Assembly: GCF_019801965.1 (NCBI RefSeq)
Contig: NZ_JAHVIA010000003.1
Location: 248,001-312,000, forward strand
Origin: Salipiger bermudensis
GTDB taxonomy: Bacteria; Pseudomonadota; Alphaproteobacteria; Rhodobacterales; Rhodobacteraceae
Direction of reading: 5' to 3'
Length of the DNA stretch: 64,000 nucleotides
Below are positions 11,398 through 17,788 of the stretch, piece by piece. Numbering within the stretch: the first letter of the stretch is position 1; every line of letters begins with the position of its first letter. A program made the position numbers and the translations under genes. The notes beneath the pieces were generated by a model. The model saw only the letters and a program-made list of their open reading frames with translations. It had not been told where the DNA came from and did not search any database.

Positions 11398-11861
11398 TTG
11401 TCCCCGCTCCGAAAGCTCGACTGCCATTCATCCATCTCATCATCTCGGGGCTGACCGAGTGTGTCATCCCCTGCGGACACATGTGATGCGGGAACAGGTC
11501 TTTTGCCTCACGCCAAGACGGCATGAGCGGAAATGACTGGCATTCCGAACGGACAACACCTGACCGGGCCCTTGGCATCCCAACCAAGAGCTGACCTCAT
11601 CAGGCGCTATTCGCGCATGTGTTTACCTCGGACTGGCAGAGCAAATGCCCTGTTTTGGCGGCTGGTGCAGCAGACCGCCAAAGCGCAGTGCAACCGCCAG
11701 AAAAAACCGCGGCGTTGCGCTGCTTGCCTGTCCCCCCAAGCAATGTGACTCGCTCGGTGAAATTAGCAATTTGGCGTGAACCACGGCAACCGAACTTAAA
11801 TGTTGACTCAGAGGAATCCTGAAAAAGAATCTCTGAGCTCAAGAAATCGTGGCTCAATAAG
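11398..11861. other. Noncoding dnaA upstream region with clustered GANTC sites
   Basis: No gene is supported between dnaA and the rpsT terminator. Visible features are four GANTC sites within 85 bp (11747-11751, 11805-11809, 11814-11818, 11827-11831), an 8-bp inverted repeat tttggcgg/ccgccaaa (11654-11661 and 11675-11682), and a 7-bp inverted repeat ctcagag/ctctgag around 11808-11837. GANTC is the CcrM methylation site in alphaproteobacteria, and dnaA transcription is known to respond to it in Caulobacter. Whether that applies here is inference. I found no DnaA box (TTWTNCACA), so this is not a convincing origin. Confidence 0.5.
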
Positions 11862-11892
11862 AAAAAGGCACCACAGATTGTGGTGCCTTTTT
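11862..11892 (-). terminator. Strong intrinsic terminator downstream of rpsT
   Basis: A perfect 14-bp stem (aaaaaggcaccaca / tgtggtgccttttt) closes on a 3-nt loop, 28 bp past the rpsT stop. Read leftward it ends in TTTTTC, so it should insulate dnaA from rpsT transcription. The symmetry would also allow rightward termination. Confidence 0.93.
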
Positions 11893-11919
11893 ATTCGTCT
11901 ACAAATCGGGTGTGGCTTT

Positions 11920-12183
11920 TCAGCCCAGCGCTTTCACCCGCGATGCGAGGCGCGACATCTTTCGCGATGCGGTGTTCTTGTGGAAGACGCCCTTGGTCAC
12001 ACCGCGCATCAGCTCGGGCTGAGCGGCCTGCAGAGCGGCCTTCGCGGCGTCCTGGTCGCCCGAGGCAATCGCCTCTTCGACCTTGCGCAGGTAGGTGCGG
12101 ATGCGCGAACGGCGCGCCTTGTTGATCGCAAAACGCTTTTCGTTCTGACGGGCGCGCTTCTTCGCCTGGGGGGAGTTAGCCAT
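11920..12183 (-). CDS. rpsT: 30S ribosomal protein S20
   Basis: This 87-aa basic protein is a complete S20. It opens with [17 protein letters not shown], continues with the three-helix pattern [18 protein letters not shown], and ends with [19 protein letters not shown], the family signature. The open frame extends 14 codons further, but the conserved MANS start at 12183 is clear. S20 binds 16S rRNA early in 30S assembly. It is monocistronic: a strong terminator follows, and a hairpin lies in its 5' leader. Its place upstream of dnaA is conserved in Rhodobacteraceae. Confidence 0.97.
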   Translation of the reverse strand: MANSPQAKKRARQNEKRFAINKARRSRIRTYLRKVEEAIASGDQDAAKAALQAAQPELMRGVTKGVFHKNTASRKMSRLASRVKALG

Positions 12184-12230
12184 GATGATCAGTCCTCTGT
12201 CTTCTGCCCCTGCTGTGGGGGCCAACGGTA

Positions 12231-12261
12231 TCCGGGTCGCGCAATGGCACTCTGACCCGGA
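12231..12261 (-). promoter_or_regulatory. Inverted repeat in the rpsT 5' leader
   Basis: A perfect 8-bp inverted repeat (tccgggtc / gacccgga) with a 15-nt spacer lies 48-78 nt upstream of the rpsT ATG. If transcribed it would form a stem-loop in the leader. S20 is known to repress its own translation in E. coli, so a leader structure is plausible, but it could equally be an operator. The rest of the 271-bp gap (12184-12454) shows nothing else that I can assign. Confidence 0.3.
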
Positions 12262-12454
12262 CGATTGTCACCGGACCGATTCTTGCCTGAGCGGGCATCA
12301 CGCGCATGTAGCGGCGGCGCATACAGCAAAAATGCGCCCTTGCAAACCCCGGTCGGCGCGGAAACACGCCTGCCGGTCGCAGAATCACGCTCTAGACCCT
12401 ATATTCAGAGCCGGACCCGATGGGGCCCGTTCATTCTGAAAGGAGGAATCAGAG

Positions 12455-12637
12455 ATGAATGCGATGCAGATTTCCGAGTATGCCCAATCGCTCTACCGCG
12501 CGCATGGCGACCGAGCCGAGGCCGAGGCGGCCCAAAAGGCGCGCGCCTGCGAGGAGAGCGGCAACACCGCCCAGGCGGAGGATTGGCGCGCCATCCAGGC
12601 GGCAATCCGCAGCCGACGCGGTGCTCTGCAAGGCTGA
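12455..12637 (+). CDS. Small conserved-looking hypothetical protein (60 aa)
   Basis: This 60-aa protein is predicted all-helical, rich in Ala, Glu and Arg, with one Trp in the AEDWRAIQAAI segment. It has no signal or membrane segment. The function is not recognised. Support for translation is a consensus AAGGAGG 9 nt before the ATG, a terminator 11 bp after the stop, and normal GC-rich codon choice. The pattern SEYAQSLYRAHGDRAEAEAA suggests a short helix-turn-helix hairpin that could bind a partner protein. It is flanked by rpsT (divergent) and the enoyl-CoA hydratase (convergent), so it is its own transcription unit. Confidence 0.72.
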   Translation: MNAMQISEYAQSLYRAHGDRAEAEAAQKARACEESGNTAQAEDWRAIQAAIRSRRGALQG

Positions 12638-12648
12638 GCCCAAAATGC

Positions 12649-12678
12649 GAACGGCCCGCCTCTCTGGGCGGGCCGTTC
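12649..12678. terminator. Bidirectional hairpin between the 60-aa gene and enoyl-CoA hydratase
   Basis: A perfect 12-bp stem (gaacggcccgcc / ggcgggccgttc) with a 6-nt loop lies between the two convergent genes, 11 bp after one stop and 20 bp after the other. T-runs are short on both sides, so efficiency is uncertain, but the position fits a shared terminator. Confidence 0.72.
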
Positions 12679-12698
12679 TCAAACTGGCGAAGCGGGGC

Positions 12699-13475
12699 TC
12701 AGCGGTCGCGGAACTGCGCGGTGCGCTTTTCCTGGAATGCCGCCATGCCCTCTTTCTGATCCTCGGTCGCGAACAGCGAGTGGAACAGCCGGCGCTCGAA
12801 CAGCAGGCCCTCGGTCAGCGTGGTCTCGTAGGACCGGTTCACCGCCTGCTTGGCGGCGATGCTGGCCAGCATCGACTTTTCGGCGATCTTCTCGGCCGCC
12901 TGCTTGGTCTCTTCCATCAGCTGCTTGGCCGGCACGATGCGGCTCACCAGCCCGGCGCGCTCGGCCTCCTCGGCATCCATGAAGCGCCCGGTCAAGTGCA
13001 TGTCCATCGACTTGGACTTGCCGACATAGCGCGTCAGGCGCTGCGTACCGCCGATGCCGGCGATGACCCCGAGATTGATCTCGGGCTGGCCGAACTTGGC
13101 GTTGTCGGCAGCAATGATGAAATCGCACATCATCGCCAGCTCGCAGCCGCCGCCCAGCGCGTAGCCGGCCACCGCGGCGATCACCGGCTTGCGCACCTTG
13201 CTCACCGCCTCGGTCGCCGGCTCGAAGAAATCTCCGAGGAACATGTCGACAAAGCTCTTCTCGGACATCTCCTTGATGTCCGCCCCGGCGGCAAAGGCCT
13301 TTGCCGAGCCGGTCAGGATGATGCAGCGCACCTTGTCATTGGCGTCCAGCTCGCCGAGCGCCTGCGCCAGCTCCTGCAGCAGGTGGCTGTTGAGGGCGTT
13401 GAGGGCATCCGGGCGATTGAGTGTGATCGTTGCGACGTGGTCATCTATTTCGACGATGATCGTCTCATAGGCCAT
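12699..13475 (-). CDS. Enoyl-CoA hydratase/isomerase family protein
   Basis: This 258-aa crotonase-fold protein matches mitochondrial-type (FadB1-like) enoyl-CoA hydratases. It has the N-terminal [13 protein letters not shown], the oxyanion-hole segment [11 protein letters not shown], and [15 protein letters not shown] followed by the two catalytic glutamates region (GGGCELA and [19 protein letters not shown]). It probably hydrates 2-trans-enoyl-CoA to 3-hydroxyacyl-CoA in fatty acid oxidation. I chose the start at 13475 ([11 protein letters not shown]), because the longer frame upstream overlaps the mutM end and is not family-like. It lies 64 bp downstream of mutM on the same strand and could be cotranscribed. 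Confidence 0.93.
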   Translation of the reverse strand: MAYETIIVEIDDHVATITLNRPDALNALNSHLLQELAQALGELDANDKVRCIILTGSAKAFAAGADIKEMSEKSFVDMFLGDFFEPATEAVSKVRKPVIAAVAGYALGGGCELAMMCDFIIAADNAKFGQPEINLGVIAGIGGTQRLTRYVGKSKSMDMHLTGRFMDAEEAERAGLVSRIVPAKQLMEETKQAAEKIAEKSMLASIAAKQAVNRSYETTLTEGLLFERRLFHSLFATEDQKEGMAAFQEKRTAQFRDR

Positions 13476-13539
13476 GACTTCGGGCTCCCGTCCGTTAGCG
13501 TCAGACGGCAGCCTTACCAGCTTGGCCCTCGCAATCAAG

Positions 13540-14391
13540 CTATCTTTGGCACCGCGGACAGTAGAACGACGACCGCCCAGATTGAACGATCCGGTGCACC
13601 GTCTCACCGCAATCGGGGGTTCGGCAGGGTTCGCCCTCACGGCCGTAGACATCGAAGCTGTGCTGGAAATATCCAAGTTCGCCATCGGCTTGGCGAAAAT
13701 CCCGCAGGCTCGATCCGCCTGCGGCGATGGCCTCTTCCAGCACCCCGCGGATCACCGGCACCAGCGCGGCGATGCGTTTCTCGGAAATCCGTCTGACGCG
13801 ACGTCCGGGATGAATTCCGCAGCGATAAAGCGCCTCGCAGACGTAGATATTGCCCAGGCCCGCAACGATCTTCTGGTCGAGCAGCGCCGACTTGATCGGC
13901 ATGTTGCGCCCCTTGAGCGCCGCCATCAGGTGGGATTCGCTGAACCCGTTGCCAAGCGGCTCGGGCCCCAGCGCGGCGAGCAGCGGGTGGGCCTCGGCGG
14001 TGGCGGTCTGCATCAGGTCCATCGCGCCGAAGCGGCGCGGGTCGTTGAAGGTCACCCTTGCGCCATCCTCGAGGTCGAGCACCACGTGATCGTGCTTCTT
14101 CGGAGCGGGGTGATCGTGCACGAAGCGCCCCAGCGCGTCGCCCGAAACCAGCATCCGCCCGGTCATGCCGAGATGGATCAGCAGCGTCTCGCCGGTGTCG
14201 AGATCGCCGAGGATATATTTCGACCGCCGCCGCAACTGGAGGATCCGCGCCCCCGTGAGCCGCTCGGCCATGCGCTCGGGGAAGGGCCAGCGCAGGTCGG
14301 GCCGGTTGACCTGCGCGCGGGCGATGCGGTTGCCCTCCATCACGGGGGCAAGACCGCGGCGCACGGTTTCCACCTCGGGCAATTCGGGCAT
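13540..14391 (-). CDS. mutM: Formamidopyrimidine-DNA glycosylase (MutM/Fpg)
   Basis: This 283-aa protein begins with the invariant [14 protein letters not shown], where Pro2 and Glu3 are the catalytic residues after Met removal. It contains a helix-two-turn-helix region ([18 protein letters not shown]) and a C-terminal zinc finger with four Cys (CRTPDC and YCPRC). It excises 8-oxoguanine and formamidopyrimidines from DNA. It is divergent from ubiE across a 94-bp gap, an arrangement common in Rhodobacteraceae. Confidence 0.97.
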   Translation of the reverse strand: MPELPEVETVRRGLAPVMEGNRIARAQVNRPDLRWPFPERMAERLTGARILQLRRRSKYILGDLDTGETLLIHLGMTGRMLVSGDALGRFVHDHPAPKKHDHVVLDLEDGARVTFNDPRRFGAMDLMQTATAEAHPLLAALGPEPLGNGFSESHLMAALKGRNMPIKSALLDQKIVAGLGNIYVCEALYRCGIHPGRRVRRISEKRIAALVPVIRGVLEEAIAAGGSSLRDFRQADGELGYFQHSFDVYGREGEPCRTPDCGETVHRIVQSGRSSFYCPRCQR

Positions 14392-14485
14392 GATCTCTCC
14401 GGGTCACAGCGTCTTGTCGAAGGGCCGCATTGCAGCGCCCCGCCTGCGCCCTATAAGGAGATGCAGCAGCAAAACGGCAAGACCC

Positions 14486-15238
14486 ATGACCGACGACACC
14501 CAGAAAACCACGCATTTCGGCTTCACCGACATCCCCGAGACCGAGAAGGCCGGTCGCGTGCAGGGCGTCTTCAACTCGGTGGCGTCGAAATACGACGTGA
14601 TGAACGATGCCATGTCGCTCGGCATCCACCGGGTCTGGAAGGACGCGATGATGGACTGGCTGGCCCCGCGCCCGGGGCAGCGGCTGCTCGACGTGGCCGG
14701 CGGCACCGGCGACATCTCGTTCCGCTTCCTCAAGCGCGCCGGCCACGGCCATGCGACCGTGCTCGACCTGACCGAGCCGATGCTGGTCGAGGGACGCAAG
14801 CGCGCCGATGCCGCGGCGATGGCCGAGCAGCTCGACTGGGTGGTGGGCGACGCCATGGCGCTGCCCTTTCCCGACAACACGTTCGATGTCTACACCATCT
14901 CCTTCGGCATCCGGAACGTCACACGCCCGCAGGAGGCGCTCAACGAGGCGTTCCGCGTGTTGAAACCGGGCGGCAGGCTGATGGTGCTCGAGTTCAGCCA
15001 GATCCCCAACGACATGATGCAGAAGGCCTACGATCTCTATTCCTTCAACATCATCCCGCGCATGGGCCAGATGATCGCCGGCGACCGCGACAGCTATCAA
15101 TACCTGGTGGAATCGATCCGCAAGTTCCCCGACCAGGAGACCTTTCTCGGCATGGTGCGCGCCGCCGGGTTCGAGAACGCCAAGTACCGCAACCTGAGCA
15201 TGGGCATCGCCTGCCTGCATTCCGGCTGGAAGATCTGA
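14486..15238 (+). CDS. ubiE: Bifunctional demethylmenaquinone/ubiquinone methyltransferase UbiE
   Basis: This 250-aa SAM-dependent methyltransferase has motif [15 protein letters not shown] and the UbiE family signatures [17 protein letters not shown] and [17 protein letters not shown]. It performs C-methylation in ubiquinone synthesis. The start at 14486 ([13 protein letters not shown]) is chosen over the long upstream frame, which runs antisense through mutM. It is the first gene of an operon with ubiB, only 3 bp apart. Confidence 0.97.
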   Translation: MTDDTQKTTHFGFTDIPETEKAGRVQGVFNSVASKYDVMNDAMSLGIHRVWKDAMMDWLAPRPGQRLLDVAGGTGDISFRFLKRAGHGHATVLDLTEPMLVEGRKRADAAAMAEQLDWVVGDAMALPFPDNTFDVYTISFGIRNVTRPQEALNEAFRVLKPGGRLMVLEFSQIPNDMMQKAYDLYSFNIIPRMGQMIAGDRDSYQYLVESIRKFPDQETFLGMVRAAGFENAKYRNLSMGIACLHSGWKI

Positions 15239-15241
15239 GCC

Positions 15242-16774
15242 ATGCGCGGACCGCACAATATCTGGCGTCTGATCCGCACCGGCGCCACCTTCGAGCGCAC
15301 CGGCGCGATGGGCGTGGTGCTCGACGCGTTCGATGCGCCGAAGATGGTGCGCATCGCCTTCCGCACGCTGGTCTGGCCGTTCAAGTGGACGGGGATCGAG
15401 GGCGATCCCTCGATGCCGCCCGCGCCCCGCGCGCTGACGGCGCTTGGCCCCGCCTATATCAAGTTTGGCCAGATCCTCTCGACCCGGCCGGACGTGGTCG
15501 GTGAGGACCTCGCCAACCAGCTCCGGGTGCTGCAGGACAAGCTGCCTCCTTTCGGCATCGAGCAGGCCGAGCGCCAGATCGAGGCGGAACTGGGTGCGCC
15601 CGTCTCCGAGATCTTCAGCGAGTTCAGCGCCCCCGTCGCGGCTGCCTCGATCGCGCAGGTGCATAAGGCGCGCCGCGCCGATACCGGCGAGACCGTCGCC
15701 GTCAAGGTGCTGCGCCCGGGCATCGAGCGTGCCTTCCGCACCGATATCGATGCCTTCTACTTCGCCGCCGACATGATCGAGACACTGTCGCCGGCCTCGC
15801 GCCGGCTGCGGCCGCGCGATGTTATCGCGCATTTCGAAAGCGTGGTGATGGGCGAGCTCGACCTGCGGCTCGAATCCGCTGCTGCCTCGGAATACGCCGC
15901 CAACACCGCCGACGATGATGGCTTCGAGCTGCCTTCGGTGGTCTGGGGGCTGTCGGGCCGTCGGGTCATGACCATGAGCTGGGCCGAAGGCGCGCCCCTG
16001 GGCGACAATGCCGCGCTCGATGCCGCCGGTCACGACCGCGAGCTGCTCAGCGAACGGGTGCTGCAACTGTTCCTCAACCACGCCCTGCGCGACGGTTTCT
16101 TCCACGCCGACATGCACCAAGGCAACCTCAAGGTCGCGCCCAACGGCAACATCATCGCCTATGATTTCGGCATCATGGGCCATATCGACGAGTACACCCG
16201 TCGGGTCTATGCCGAGATCCTCTATGGCTTCATCCGGCGCGATTACAAGCGCGTTGCCGAGGTGCATTTCGAGGCCGGATACGTCCCGGCCGACCGTGAT
16301 GTCGACGAGTTCGCCCGCGCGCTTCGCGCCGTCGGAGAGCCGATCTTCGGCATGGACGCGACCCGGATCTCGATGGCCCGGCTGCTCTCCTACCTCTTCG
16401 AGGTGACCGAGCGGTTTGGCATGCAGACCCGCACCGAGCTGATCCTGTTGCAACGCACGATGGTGGTGGTCGAGGGCGTGGCGCGCTCGCTGAACCCGCG
16501 GATGAATATCTGGAACACCGCCAAGCCCGTGGTCGAGGATTACATCAAGACCTCCATCGGCCCGCGCGCGGCACTGCGGGACCTCGTCCAGACGGCACAG
16601 GTGCTCGGGCGCTTCGGGCCGCGCCTGCCAGGGCTGGTCGAAGCCGCGCTGATCCGGCAGTCGGAAGGTGAAACCGGCACCAGCCGCAAGCATTGGCGCA
16701 CCCGCCTGGGCTGGGGCAGCGCGGGCGCCGCGATCGGGGCGGCGATCGTCCTTGTCTGGCACGTTCTGGCCTGA
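15242..16774 (+). CDS. ubiB: Ubiquinone biosynthesis kinase-like protein UbiB (ABC1 family)
   Basis: This 510-aa UbiB/ABC1/ADCK protein has the family-specific Ala-rich loop AAASIAQVHKAR (which replaces a glycine-rich loop), the VAVKVLRPG lysine, the catalytic-loop DMHQGNLKV and AYDFGIMGHID. The C-terminal segment GSAGAAIGAAIVLVWHVLA is a membrane anchor. UbiB is an atypical kinase/ATPase required for ubiquinone synthesis. It is translated right after ubiE. Many alphaproteobacteria have coaBC after ubiB; here a 326-bp gap and then flagellar genes follow instead. Confidence 0.96.
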   Translation: MRGPHNIWRLIRTGATFERTGAMGVVLDAFDAPKMVRIAFRTLVWPFKWTGIEGDPSMPPAPRALTALGPAYIKFGQILSTRPDVVGEDLANQLRVLQDKLPPFGIEQAERQIEAELGAPVSEIFSEFSAPVAAASIAQVHKARRADTGETVAVKVLRPGIERAFRTDIDAFYFAADMIETLSPASRRLRPRDVIAHFESVVMGELDLRLESAAASEYAANTADDDGFELPSVVWGLSGRRVMTMSWAEGAPLGDNAALDAAGHDRELLSERVLQLFLNHALRDGFFHADMHQGNLKVAPNGNIIAYDFGIMGHIDEYTRRVYAEILYGFIRRDYKRVAEVHFEAGYVPADRDVDEFARALRAVGEPIFGMDATRISMARLLSYLFEVTERFGMQTRTELILLQRTMVVVEGVARSLNPRMNIWNTAKPVVEDYIKTSIGPRAALRDLVQTAQVLGRFGPRLPGLVEAALIRQSEGETGTSRKHWRTRLGWGSAGAAIGAAIVLVWHVLA

Positions 16775-17100
16775 TCGCTTCGCGATCGCGCTTTCAGGGC
16801 TCCGACCTTTGCGTCCATGAAGCATGGCATGTCGCCCCTTGGCATACCCCGGCGGCGGGGCTTTTCTTCGAGAACGGATCTGCCCTGCCGGATTCGCTCC
16901 TGTCTTGCTTCGGATCTTGGTCGTCGGCCACGGCCAAATCGCAAGACACGCGAAGCGACCGGACCAATTTGACCATGCCGCCCCGAAGCTGAAACGCCGC
17001 TGAGTGGACGCGATCTTCGGTCGGCTGGCCCGCCGATGCTCCGACTTGCACTGGAGGCGTTCGCGCATTAGGCGCCAGAAATGGCCAAGCGGGAGCAGCA
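16775..17100. other. Noncoding gap between ubiB and flgD
   Basis: This 326-bp stretch has no supported gene. Several frames stay open only because of high GC and show no ribosome binding site or family pattern. A possible ubiB terminator lies at 16847-16860 (ccccg / cgggg, 4-nt loop) followed by CTTTTCTT. I see no inverted repeats suggesting an insertion sequence and no RNA gene. Since coaBC often follows ubiB in relatives, the gap may mark a rearrangement boundary where the flagellar cluster begins. Confidence 0.45.
16847..16860 (+). terminator. Possible ubiB terminator
   Basis: A 5-bp GC-only stem with a GCGG loop is followed by cttttctt, 73 bp past the ubiB stop. The stem is short, so this is a weak call. 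Confidence 0.4.
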
Positions 17101-17778
17101 TCACCGCACGGATGTGATCGTCTCGGCGTCGATCTCGCTGCCGTCAGACAATGTCAGAAGCACCGACGGTCCATCGCGCCGCACCTCGATCACCGGGTTG
17201 TAAACCTGCGCAGGCTTGCTCGACAGGGTCGCAGACCCCGACAGGCTCTCTACGGTGAAGCGGTAAATCCCGGTCGGGAAAGGCGCCCCGCTCGCATCGA
17301 GCCCCGACCAGGCCACGACCGATCTCGAGAGATCCAGCGGCAGCCTCTGCACCACCGCGCCCGCAGCATCGCGCACGATGAGCCGCGCGGAGCTGGCTCC
17401 GGGCTCGAACACCGGGCGCATCACGAGCGGCGCGCCATCGAACTGTACCGGCGCCTCCGCCAAGACATCTCGCCCGATCCACGCGCCAAGCTGCTGCAGT
17501 GCGCCACCTCCGAGGGCATTGCCAAGCTCCTTCAGGAGATCGTTGGTCAGCACCTGCTGCTCTACGGAGGAAAAGGTCGCGAGTTGCGTGGCATACTCGC
17601 TCGATTCCACCGGGTTCAGCGGATCCTGGTATTTCATTTGCGTGGTCAGCATCTTGAGGAAGGTCTCGAAATCGCTGCTGAGAACCGCCCGTGTCGTATC
17701 AGAGCCTTTGTCGGCGACCTGACCCGCTGCGCTCGCCGCTCCGCTCGGGACGCCCTCGATTGCTGCAGTACTTTCCAT
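17101..17778 (-). CDS. flgD: Flagellar hook assembly (capping) protein FlgD
   Basis: This 225-aa protein has the FlgD N-terminal core FETFLKMLTTQMKYQDPLNP followed by SSEYATQLATFSSVEQQ, and a C-terminal FlgD Ig-like/Tudor region (WSGLDASGAPFPTGIYRFTV). FlgD caps the growing hook and is needed for FlgE polymerisation. It lies 10 bp downstream of fliK and ends the leftward fliK-flgD unit. Hook-length control and hook capping are thus co-expressed, which makes functional sense. Confidence 0.95.
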   Translation of the reverse strand: MESTAAIEGVPSGAASAAGQVADKGSDTTRAVLSSDFETFLKMLTTQMKYQDPLNPVESSEYATQLATFSSVEQQVLTNDLLKELGNALGGGALQQLGAWIGRDVLAEAPVQFDGAPLVMRPVFEPGASSARLIVRDAAGAVVQRLPLDLSRSVVAWSGLDASGAPFPTGIYRFTVESLSGSATLSSKPAQVYNPVIEVRRDGPSVLLTLSDGSEIDAETITSVR

Positions 17779-17788
17779 AACGATCTCC

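Noticed and set aside
9943-11454. A 503-codon plus-strand frame opposite dnaA
   Set aside because: It is antisense to DnaA. The product shows only the repeated His/Asp/Leu/Val composition seen in GC-rich shadow frames.
11398-11861. The dnaA upstream region as chromosomal origin
   Set aside because: I could not find any DnaA box (TTWTNCACA) on either strand here, whereas the maf/rho gap has boxes, an AT-rich stretch and parS nearby.
13637-17104. An 1155-codon minus-strand frame across mutM, ubiE and ubiB
   Set aside because: It runs out of frame through mutM and antisense through ubiE and ubiB, all with clear family motifs. It is a GC artefact.
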